A stretch of 24,317 nt of DNA, taken from positions 65,358-89,674 of the forward strand of contig CAZWDO010000016.1 in the NCBI GenBank assembly GCA_964632485.1, written 5' to 3'. The notes under the pieces are model-generated. The model worked only from the letters and a program-made list of their open reading frames with translations. It was not told where the DNA came from and did not search any database. The stretch comes from CAZWDO01 sp964632485 [NCBI: uncultured bacterium]. Its GTDB lineage: Bacteria; JAGOEH01. Numbering within the stretch: the stretch's first letter is position 1; each line of letters begins with the position of its first letter. Shown here piece after piece: positions 17,312-24,204 of the stretch. A program made the translations under genes and the position numbers.

Positions 17312-17376
17312 TAATGTTGATCCTGGACCCCAGTTTCTTAACAGCCCATATAACAATTAAACTTGAGATATTAATT

Positions 17377-18630
17377 ATGGCAAAAATGTATCCTTCAGAA
17401 ATCGATACAAATTCGGAAATTCCAAATTCAGAAAAAAAAATATTTAAGGTATTGGCAAAATTACCGGATGATTATCATGTTATTCATTCTTTAAAATGGT
17501 GGAAAAGTTGGAATAATCAAGGGGAGTGCGATTTTATTATTTTTCATCCTGACCGCGGATTTATTGCCCTTGAAGTCAAAGGTGGGCGGATAACTCTTGA
17601 TAATTTCCAGTGGCATTCCATTGACCGTAACGGTTGCCAACATAAAATAGATAATCCAATTTCACAAGTTAAAAATGCGATGCACGCTATTATTAAAATT
17701 TATCAATCAAAATATGGTAAGTTTAATGGATATTTTTGCTGGGGTGTCTGTTTTCGAGATTGTATCTGGGATATTAAGACGGATATTCTGGAAACTTCTA
17801 AAGATAATATATTGGATTTCGGTACCCCAGAGGATTTTTATTCAGACCGGCTTCCGTTAGCTCTATTGAATTTATTGGAGAATGTAAAAAATGATCCGTA
17901 CTACTATTCGCTTTATCGGGAATTGAATTATGATGCCGTAATAATTGATGAAGGGCAGGATTTTAATAAAAATTGGTGTGACTGTATTCAATTGCTGTTT
18001 GAAAAACCCCGGAATCGGATTTTTTACGCTTTTTTTGATGAGAACCAGAATATTTTTCAAAAATATAAAGAACTCCCGATTATTAAGCTGATTACAAGCG
18101 GAAATCCAAATCAGCATATATTCAGGTTAACCGATAATTTGAGAAATACATCTGAGATTTATAATTTTGCAGTAAATCAAACCGATTTGGGAAGAACGGC
18201 GCATCCCATTGTTTTAACCGGATTAGAGCCTGAAATAGTAACCTTCAATAAAAGTAATCGACTATTTCATTATTTATCGGCTCAAATTGATAAATTAGTC
18301 AAAGTTCATCATATTGATAATAAGAAAATCGTTATACTTTCGAATCGGAGTTTTGAGAATTCTATTTTCAATTCTGTAGAAAGTATCGGGAATTATCATT
18401 TAATCACATCAGATAAAGAGGTACAAAATAATTCAATATGTTTTAAAACCATTCATTTATATAAAGGAATGGAATCAGATATTGTATTTTTAGTGATCCA
18501 CCAGAGACAAGAAGAATTAGAAAGAAATACTCAATATTTATCAAATGAATTGATATATGTAGGTTGTACCCGCGCTAAGCATTTGCTTCATGTCATTTAT
18601 TTTAATCCAATTTTCGCAGGCTGTCAGTAA
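17377..18630 (+). CDS. NERD nuclease-domain / UvrD-like helicase protein lacking the Walker A region
   Basis: 417 residues from ATG at 17377. The open frame extends upstream to a GTG at 17140, but that stretch lacks a Shine-Dalgarno and domain similarity. Residues ~15-115 are a NERD nuclease-related domain with the expected acidic/Lys set: GECDF (E50, D52) and ALEVKGG (E66, K68). Superfamily 1 helicase motifs then appear: motif II VIIDEGQDF (D191-E192), motif III-like AFFDENQNIF (218-227), LTDNLRNT (R256), motif V TIHLYKGMESDIVF (358-371) and motif VI LIYVGCTRAKHLL (R399). There is no Q motif, no GxxGxGKT/S motif I and no motif Ia. Only ~75 residues separate the end of NERD from motif II, where relatives have ~200 or more. 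ATP hydrolysis is therefore doubtful. The gene is markedly AT-rich beside its neighbours, suggesting transfer. The family occurs in phage-defence contexts, but no partner gene is present. Confidence 0.82.
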   Translation: MAKMYPSEIDTNSEIPNSEKKIFKVLAKLPDDYHVIHSLKWWKSWNNQGECDFIIFHPDRGFIALEVKGGRITLDNFQWHSIDRNGCQHKIDNPISQVKNAMHAIIKIYQSKYGKFNGYFCWGVCFRDCIWDIKTDILETSKDNILDFGTPEDFYSDRLPLALLNLLENVKNDPYYYSLYRELNYDAVIIDEGQDFNKNWCDCIQLLFEKPRNRIFYAFFDENQNIFQKYKELPIIKLITSGNPNQHIFRLTDNLRNTSEIYNFAVNQTDLGRTAHPIVLTGLEPEIVTFNKSNRLFHYLSAQIDKLVKVHHIDNKKIVILSNRSFENSIFNSVESIGNYHLITSDKEVQNNSICFKTIHLYKGMESDIVFLVIHQRQEELERNTQYLSNELIYVGCTRAKHLLHVIYFNPIFAGCQ

Positions 18631-18968
18631 TTTTGTTTGAATTTGTTATAAATAAATATATTACAGGTGTTAAAATATTTATGTCAGGAAATAATCCGAG
18701 AGTTTTGACAGATTATCAAAAATTAAATTTTTGCGATTCAATTTTATTTTTTCTAAAATATGCAAGTTGGGATAAGACCAGCACCCACAAAAGCGAGTTT
18801 GATATTTAAACCTAATCTTTTTGATTGCAATTAAGTATATATTTATTAAACTTGGAAAACCCAATATATTATACCAATGGATTTTGGGGTATGGTGTATA
18901 TGTGCGATTTGTCTATGTTTTTATGGGCAGAATACGATGGATGATGTTAGCTGAATGGTATAATAATG
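18631..18968. other. AT-rich intergenic region, no gene supported
   Basis: Short open frames on both strands lack Shine-Dalgarno sites and look random. A 17-base palindrome, CAAAAATT-A-AATTTTTG, lies at 18717-18733. A TATAAT (18959-18964) just before the hairpin terminator has no obvious -35. Confidence 0.4.
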
Positions 18969-19000
18969 AAGGCTCCATGGAGCTTCCATGGAGCCTTTTT
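18969..19000. terminator. Rho-independent terminator, probably bidirectional
   Basis: GGCTCCATGGA (18971-18981) and TCCATGGAGCC (18985-18995) form a perfect 11-bp stem with a 3-base GCT loop, extended by two A-T pairs. Five T follow on the plus strand. On the minus strand the stem is followed by TTCATTATTAT, and it lies 27 bases past the stop of the ExbB-like gene, so it most likely ends the PadR operon. It can also stop plus-strand transcripts from the NERD gene. Confidence 0.75.
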
Positions 19001-19026
19001 CCTGTGCGGTTATGGTGAAGGATTCG

Positions 19027-19416
19027 TCAGTTATTTTGCTGCTGTAGTTTTTGATAGCGCGATATCAGCCATCCCCAGGCAATAGCGGAAAAGAAGAGCA
19101 CGATCAGGCCGAATTTGATAGTCAATAGCGATTCGGCATAGCCTTGGGCGATGATCATGGGGGATATCTCCTTAGCCCGGGAAATGATCAGCATGGCATG
19201 ATAGACCCCGAGGTAGTGAGCCAGATAGCCCAGTAATGTCCCTAAAAGCGCCCAGAAAAGGATGGCGTGAATGCCCCGTTTCAATTCATAGGGATTCAAA
19301 CGGGAATATTTGACGTATAAATCGATGGCTTTTTTTATGGTCAAAACCAGATTAACGATGGCAATGATTAAAATCAGCCACATGAATGGACCGCCTAACA
19401 TCATGAGAGTAAACAT
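19027..19416 (-). CDS. Minimal MotA/TolQ/ExbB-like membrane protein
   Basis: 129 residues with three membrane segments (~8-30, ~50-71, ~94-117). The start LGGPFMWLILIIAIVNLVLT matches the first helix of ExbB/TolQ proteins. The last helix carries ISPMIIAQGYAESLLTIKFG, close to the conserved MotA_ExbB segment (xxxAxGIAEALxTTxxG). The usual long cytoplasmic loop is missing; typical ExbB proteins have ~200-240 residues. Family role: proton-conducting stator that energises envelope processes. Whether this short form conducts protons is unknown, and no ExbD/TolR partner is adjacent. AAAGGAG lies at the right distance before the ATG and overlaps the 3' end of the upstream gene (12-base gap), so the two are co-translated in the PadR operon. 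Confidence 0.7.
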   Translation of the reverse strand: MFTLMMLGGPFMWLILIIAIVNLVLTIKKAIDLYVKYSRLNPYELKRGIHAILFWALLGTLLGYLAHYLGVYHAMLIISRAKEISPMIIAQGYAESLLTIKFGLIVLFFSAIAWGWLISRYQKLQQQNN

Positions 19417-19428
19417 AATAAACTCCTT

Positions 19429-20217
19429 TTATTCCGAAAGCAATTTTCGGTATTCATTGTTTATAAGCGCGGACACTTTTCCCAGGAGAAAAAACCAGAG
19501 CAGCAGAATCAGAAAGGCGCCGATCAATCCTACGATCATGATCGTATAGAGTTGGATCATATCATCGGTCATCTGTCTGAAATCTGTTTCCAGGGCCTGG
19601 ATATGTTCGCCCGGGATAGTCAATAGTAACAGTTTGGTTTCCCAGATGATTCCTTTCAGTCCACTTTTAAACAATTGAAAATAATACCCCCCAATCCCAA
19701 TAAACAGATTCATCCCCGCCAAATAGATCAGCGGCATCAATCCTGACTTGATTCTTCGGATGATGAAATCCTTTTTCACGAATATCTGGTAAAATTTTGT
19801 CAGTGAGAAGATAAATGCGGCCAGTACCATTCCGAACATTGAAATCACTACCTTGTTGCTTTGCGTTTGGGGCGGCAATTCCGAGAGAGTGTAAACGGAC
19901 AGAAGCGCCAGTATCCCGATGCCCAGATAAAAGATCGCCTTTTCACTGATTATCCGACTGCCATGAAAGGCTTTGTAGAGTATCTTTCGGAACATGGTCT
20001 GATGGATTTTTTCCAGCTCATGAATGGTTTCGGGCTCCATGGTAAAGGCTTCTATCGTTTTTCGGATTGCTTCGGCTTCGTTAGCTCCATGCTGAACCAG
20101 CGAATCATACATATCCTCCATATCGGCATTCATTTCGATAATGATCTGCGCGCGGGCCGTTTCCGGCAAGTTCAGATTCTCATCGATGGATCTGAGAAAA
20201 GACGAAAACTTACTCAT
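19429..20217 (-). CDS. HAAS-type (permease prefix domain) integral membrane protein
   Basis: 262 residues. Residues ~1-75 are mainly helical and amphipathic (RAQIIIEMNADMEDMYDSLVQHGANEAEAIRKTIEAF), resembling the HAAS/DUF1700 'permease prefix' domain that accompanies PadR regulators. Four membrane segments follow (~94-112, ~124-146, ~160-183, ~224-248), with no ABC motif. The start overlaps the padR-like stop by 8 bases (20210-20217), and GGGAG lies upstream within the padR-like gene. In PadR operons such proteins are usually the regulated membrane component and may sense or respond to envelope stress. The specific role is unknown. Confidence 0.75.
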   Translation of the reverse strand: MSKFSSFLRSIDENLNLPETARAQIIIEMNADMEDMYDSLVQHGANEAEAIRKTIEAFTMEPETIHELEKIHQTMFRKILYKAFHGSRIISEKAIFYLGIGILALLSVYTLSELPPQTQSNKVVISMFGMVLAAFIFSLTKFYQIFVKKDFIIRRIKSGLMPLIYLAGMNLFIGIGGYYFQLFKSGLKGIIWETKLLLLTIPGEHIQALETDFRQMTDDMIQLYTIMIVGLIGAFLILLLWFFLLGKVSALINNEYRKLLSE

Positions 20218-20563
20218 GGCTCATCACTCCCAGAATCTGGTTCAGTAAAACTTCCGTAAAGGATTTCCATTCTTCTATCCGTTGTGACAGATATTTTTGT
20301 CCTTTACCGGTTATTTGGTAGAATTTTCGATCCCGCTGGCTTTGTTCCCGTTCCCAACAGCCTTTGATATATCCGTCCTTTTCGAGTTTGTGCAGTACCG
20401 GATAAATGGTTCCCAGATTGAGGGTGAGTTTGCCTTCGGTTTGCGATTCCGTAAGGGAAACAATCTGATAGCCATGGGCTTTGTTTTTGGCTAAAACTGC
20501 CAGAATGAGCGTTTCGTTGCACATTCTGGAGAGATTTTGAATATCCAGGTTTCTTGCGGACAA
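20210..20563 (-). CDS. PadR-family transcriptional repressor
   Basis: 117 residues. The winged helix-turn-helix of PadR is clear: ETLILAVLAKNKAHGYQI, LNLGTIYPVLHKLEKDGYI, then the wing QRDRKFYQITGKGQKYL. The start is a TTG at 20563, chosen because AAGGAG sits 5 bases before it; the next in-frame ATG (residue 14) would cut into the first helix. PadR proteins bind palindromes near their own promoter and release on ligand binding. Here the promoter is overlapped by a symmetric four-half-site operator (20584-20632), so autorepression of the three-gene operon is likely. The ligand is unknown. Confidence 0.93.
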   Translation of the reverse strand: MSARNLDIQNLSRMCNETLILAVLAKNKAHGYQIVSLTESQTEGKLTLNLGTIYPVLHKLEKDGYIKGCWEREQSQRDRKFYQITGKGQKYLSQRIEEWKSFTEVLLNQILGVMSHE

Positions 20564-20583
20564 TGGGTCTCCTTGGTAAAATA

Positions 20584-20632
20584 TATAATGATATTCAATG
20601 TAATGATTATCATTATATTTAACATCATTATA
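20584..20632. promoter_or_regulatory. Candidate PadR operator: nested symmetric palindrome
   Basis: The central palindrome TAATGATTATCATTA (20601-20615) is flanked at exactly 8 bases on each side by another half-site: TAATGAT (20586-20592) on the left and ATCATTA (20624-20630) on the right. All four half-sites are symmetric about base 20608. The right half-site overlaps the -10 box of the minus-strand promoter, and the rest covers the likely transcription start, the layout expected for a repressor site. Confidence 0.7.
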
Positions 20633-20655
20633 ATATATTTAAAAAGGTTTGTCAA
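20627..20655 (-). promoter_or_regulatory. Consensus sigma70 promoter of the PadR operon
   Basis: On the minus strand, TTGACA (20655-20650), 17 bases, TATAAT (20632-20627): a full consensus match. It lies about 65 bases before the TTG start at 20563. Confidence 0.75.
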
Positions 20656-20823
20656 GCCTTTTTTTAAAATTTTTTCCCAAAAAAGAAAAAAATTTTGAGG
20701 GTATGCTGAAGTTTTTGAATTGATAAGCGACCCATCAATTATGATTGTATCTCAACTTTGAAAGGATATTTATTCGGGCGGGAAAAACAATCTACTCATA
20801 AATAGGAATTAATTTGGCGCAAC
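20656..20823. other. Intergenic region between divergent promoters
   Basis: Part of the 368-base gap between the PadR and cyclase genes. It begins with A/T homopolymer runs (20659-20697). No gene, RNA or strong repeat was seen beyond the promoters listed separately. Confidence 0.4.
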
Positions 20824-20852
20824 TTGACAAAGTCGGTGAAGTTGACTATACT
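20824..20852 (+). promoter_or_regulatory. Sigma70-type promoter of the adenylyl cyclase gene
   Basis: TTGACA (20824-20829), 17-base spacer, TATACT (20847-20852), ending 79 bases before the ATG at 20932. Confidence 0.6.
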
Positions 20853-20931
20853 ATCAATGATGATCATGTCAATATCAGGAGAATCGGTTCCTGAGCATAA
20901 CCTGTCATAGAATAGAAGATTGGAATTATTT

Positions 20932-23856
20932 ATGGTACGATTGTTAGGTTTCCTATTAATTTTTGTTCATTGTATTTTTTTGTATGGTCAATTGTTGCCA
21001 TTTAAAATGTTCTCGCTGGAGGAAGGGTTGCCGCACAGCACCATCCAGTGCCTGCTACAGGATCGCCAGGGCTACTTGTGGTTCGGGACCTACTATGGCA
21101 TCAGCAAGTTTGATGGACTGAATTTTATCAACTATTCAACGGATGAAGGATTGCCCAACAATAAAATCTGGGCCATGATTCAGGATGATTCCGGAGCTGT
21201 CTGGATCGGTACTGATGATGGTGTGAGCTGTTTCAGCGGTGGGCAATTCACAAATAGTCGCGCTTCACGAAGCGAATACAGCAACAAGGTTTATGCCTTG
21301 CTTCAGGCGAAAGACGGCGCTATTTGGCTGGGTAGCGAACAGGGCATCCGCTGCCTGCGCAACGGAGAATTCGTCGATTTGGACTCCTCGGCGGGAATAT
21401 ATGATCATGCCGTCTATTCCATTCTTCAGGACCATCAGGGAGCGCTTTGGTTTGGTCGCTACAATGGAGATATTCTGATTTACGATCAAGGCAAGTTTCG
21501 AACTTTGGTAGCGGACAGTACGTCGAGCAGTCGCCTCAATTCTATAATGGAAGCTCACGATCAAACTATCTGGATCGGCGCTTATGGGAGCGGGGTCTAT
21601 ACTTATCGCAATGAGAAATGGAGTCATCTATCCACCCGTGATGGTTTGGTGGATGACAATGTACTGCAGATTTATGAGGATCGGCAGGGATATGTATGGA
21701 TATGCACCGATAATGGCGTCAGTCGCCTGAAAAATGATACAATCCGCAACTATACCATCGATCAGGGATTGCCCGCGCTCAGTATCAATTCGGTTATCCA
21801 GGATCGCGAGGGCAATATATGGTTCGGGGCCAACAGTGGGGGAGCCGTTCGATTGGGTACGGAAAAATTTCAGAATTATACAGTGAAGCAGGGATTGGTT
21901 TATGATATAGTTTTTGCCATTGATGAGGATTCCAGCGGCGCCATTTGGTTTGGAGCGGATGAGGGAAGGGTATCGCGCCTGCGGGATGGCAGATTCAACA
22001 CCTTGACGTTCCCGGATGGCATCAATAACTATGGTATTTATAGCATTAAAAAGGACCATCGAGGAAAAATCTGGATTGCTACTTACGGTGGCGGGGTAGT
22101 TTGTTGGGATTATCATGCATTTATTCGTTATACGGTTCGAGACGGATTGACCAACGATCGCGTGTATTGTGTGGGACCGGCAAATGACGGCGGGGTCTGG
22201 CTGGGCACATATTCAGGTCTATGCCGATATTATGAGGGCAGGTTTCAGAGCTTTACCACGAAGGATGGTTTGCCTCACGATAAAATCTATACCATTTTGC
22301 AAAGTTCCAGCGGCGATATCTGGTTTGCTACTCATGGATATGGTTTAGTGCGCTATGTTAATGGGAAATTTACGACATTCACGACCCACGATGGTCTGCC
22401 GAGCAATCAAATCTATTCATTATTAGAGGACAGCAAAGGGAATCTCTGGATTGGAACTGGGAATGGATTGTGTAAATACGCTGATAATAAGTTTTTTGTC
22501 TATACGTCCCGGCAGGGATTATCCAATAACCTCTGCTATTTTTTGGTGGAGGATGTTACCGGTAATCTTTGGATCGGAACAGCTCGTGGCGTAAATTGCT
22601 TCGATGGAAATGACTTCACTGTATATACTTCGAAGGATGGGTTGATCTCCGATGAGATGAATGAAGGCGCCGCTTTTAAGGATAGCCGGGGCAATTTATG
22701 GTTTGGTACGGCCAAGGGTATAACCTGTTACAAGCAAAATATGACCCAATACCAGGTACCGGTAGCGCCGCCGGTTTTTATCACGGCATTGAGGATTTTT
22801 GAAACATATCAGGAGATACGGCCTGGATTGTGTTTGAAATATAACCGGAATTTTTTAAAGTTTGAGTTTGTTGGATTGAATTTCACCAAACCCGAGAATA
22901 TTCATTATCTTTATCAACTGGAAGGATTGAGCGATAATTGGCAGGATACGCAGACGCGTTCGGCCACCTTTGCGTCCCTCTCACCGGGCAGCTATACCTT
23001 CAAAGTTGTGGCGATGATTGGCGAGCAACGCTCAAGTTGCGAGGCTCAATTCGATTTTATCATCACCCCTCCCTTCTGGTCCACGTTGTGGTTTAGAACA
23101 TTGTTGGCGTTCTCGCTCATTTTTGGAGCCTGGTTTTTTTATCAAAATCGAGTGCGACGCATGAAAAAAAGAAGCGAAGAACTGGAGAAGCAGGTCCAGC
23201 AACGTACCAGGGAGTTGATGGAGGAAAAAAACAAATCGGAAGAATTGTTGCTGAATATATTGCCCGATTTATTGGTAAGAGAGTTGGGGGAAAAGGGATT
23301 TACGATACCCAGAAAGTATGATCTGGTTACCATTGTGTTCACGGATTTCAAGGGTTTTACGGTGATTTCGTCCACGTTGCCCGCCGAGCATCTGGTCAAT
23401 GAGTTGAATTTGATTTTCAACCAATTTGATGAGATAATTGAAAAATGGGGTTTGGAGAAAATAAAGACAATAGGGGATGCTTATATGATCGCGGGGGGAC
23501 TTCCTGTGGAAAGCGATGATCACGCAATTCGCTGCATCCAGGCAACCCTGGAGATGCAGCATTATATTGCCTTGCGCAATCAGGATTCAGCCATTAAATG
23601 GGGAATGCGAGCCGGTATTCATTCTGGTAACATTATTGCCGGCGTGGTGGGCAAGAAGAAATTTACTTATGATGTTTGGGGGGATACCGTCAATATTGCC
23701 AGTCGGATGGAGAGCGCAAGCGAATCGGGGAAAGTCAACATTTCTGCTTTTACCTATTATCTAGTGAAGGGCCTGGTGGATTGTGAGTATCGGGGAAAAG
23801 TTCCTATCAAAGGCAAGGGTGATGTCGATATGTATTTCGTGAACTCTCTACGTTAA
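20932..23856 (+). CDS. Two-propeller periplasmic sensor / class III adenylyl cyclase
   Basis: 974 residues from ATG at 20932, which opens directly onto a signal peptide (MVRLLGFLLIFVHCIFLYG); a TTG four codons upstream is the alternative. Residues ~25-600 hold 14 Reg_prop blades with the repeating W-[FIL]-[GAC] motif (LWFGT, VWIGT, NLWIGT and so on), enough for two seven-bladed propellers. A Y_Y_Y domain (~640-705, YLYQLEGLSDNWQDT, GSYTFKV), one membrane segment (~717-740), a coiled coil (~742-772) and a class III nucleotide cyclase domain (~785-972) follow. Active-site residues are intact: metal ligands D805 and D849, adenine-selecting K845 and D914 (not the E/C pair of guanylyl cyclases), and transition-state N921 and R925. 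It should make cAMP in the cytoplasm in response to a periplasmic ligand. The sensor half resembles Bacteroides hybrid two-component sensors, which read glycan fragments; the ligand here is unknown. Confidence 0.93.
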   Translation: MVRLLGFLLIFVHCIFLYGQLLPFKMFSLEEGLPHSTIQCLLQDRQGYLWFGTYYGISKFDGLNFINYSTDEGLPNNKIWAMIQDDSGAVWIGTDDGVSCFSGGQFTNSRASRSEYSNKVYALLQAKDGAIWLGSEQGIRCLRNGEFVDLDSSAGIYDHAVYSILQDHQGALWFGRYNGDILIYDQGKFRTLVADSTSSSRLNSIMEAHDQTIWIGAYGSGVYTYRNEKWSHLSTRDGLVDDNVLQIYEDRQGYVWICTDNGVSRLKNDTIRNYTIDQGLPALSINSVIQDREGNIWFGANSGGAVRLGTEKFQNYTVKQGLVYDIVFAIDEDSSGAIWFGADEGRVSRLRDGRFNTLTFPDGINNYGIYSIKKDHRGKIWIATYGGGVVCWDYHAFIRYTVRDGLTNDRVYCVGPANDGGVWLGTYSGLCRYYEGRFQSFTTKDGLPHDKIYTILQSSSGDIWFATHGYGLVRYVNGKFTTFTTHDGLPSNQIYSLLEDSKGNLWIGTGNGLCKYADNKFFVYTSRQGLSNNLCYFLVEDVTGNLWIGTARGVNCFDGNDFTVYTSKDGLISDEMNEGAAFKDSRGNLWFGTAKGITCYKQNMTQYQVPVAPPVFITALRIFETYQEIRPGLCLKYNRNFLKFEFVGLNFTKPENIHYLYQLEGLSDNWQDTQTRSATFASLSPGSYTFKVVAMIGEQRSSCEAQFDFIITPPFWSTLWFRTLLAFSLIFGAWFFYQNRVRRMKKRSEELEKQVQQRTRELMEEKNKSEELLLNILPDLLVRELGEKGFTIPRKYDLVTIVFTDFKGFTVISSTLPAEHLVNELNLIFNQFDEIIEKWGLEKIKTIGDAYMIAGGLPVESDDHAIRCIQATLEMQHYIALRNQDSAIKWGMRAGIHSGNIIAGVVGKKKFTYDVWGDTVNIASRMESASESGKVNISAFTYYLVKGLVDCEYRGKVPIKGKGDVDMYFVNSLR

Positions 23857-24204
23857 TAATGCTCATCCCTTTTATTCATCTCCCTAACATCCATTTTCTT
23901 GTCATGCCGGGCTTGATCCGGCATCTACGGGTGATGCCACTTCCGTCATGCCGGACACTGACCCGGCATCCATCTTCTCTTTGTCTTTCTTCGCAGCGGC
24001 GCGGCTCCAGCCCGCTATCGATACTGTCTTTTACTGCCGATATTTTCAAATTTTCACTTTCGCCTGCATTTTCGATAAAATAAATGATACATTAGTTGGT
24101 GGAAATCAATATTATTGTGTTTTGCTGGCAGATTCAATCCTTGTTTTTCTGGATTAGCTGTCAGGAGCTCAAAAGTCGATCGTGTTTAAAAAACCGGCCA
24201 TGAT
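23857..24204. other. Intergenic region, no gene supported
   Basis: 348 bases holding the hairpin repeats at 23904-23969. Short open frames on the plus strand encode repeat-derived peptides (PGLIRHL) and are not credible genes. Nothing else was recognised. Confidence 0.5.
23904..23969. repeat. Pair of dispersed GTCATGCCGG-type hairpin repeats
   Basis: Two similar units. ATGCCGG (23904-23910), a 7-base loop and CCGGCAT (23918-23924) form the first. ATGCCGG (23948-23954), an 8-base loop and CCGGCAT (23963-23969) form the second. Both are preceded by GTC and followed by C. This resembles the small intergenic palindromic elements (REP-like) that many genomes carry in bulk. There is no T-run, so they are not simple terminators. 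Confidence 0.7.

Larger units (their letters stand above)
16931..17376. other. Intergenic region with divergent promoters and an open-frame remnant
   Basis: 446 bases without an accepted gene, holding the promoters at 17018-17046 and 17284-17311. The reading frame of the NERD gene is open upstream to 17074 (after a TAG at 17071-17073) and would add a segment containing CIYRWETDQIRQAVLVDRGI. I do not recognise that stretch. It has no Shine-Dalgarno, and may be debris of an older gene. Confidence 0.4.

Noticed and set aside
18679-19018. Short open frames on both strands after the NERD gene
   Set aside because: No Shine-Dalgarno or domain similarity, and the plus-strand one reads through the terminator hairpin.
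23904-23969. Possible CRISPR array
   Set aside because: Only two imperfect palindromic units with a short gap and no equal-length spacers; no cas gene in the window.
23859-24157. Plus-strand open frames of 69-74 residues after the cyclase
   Set aside because: They are built largely from the hairpin repeats (PGLIRHL-type peptides); no ribosome-binding site or family similarity.
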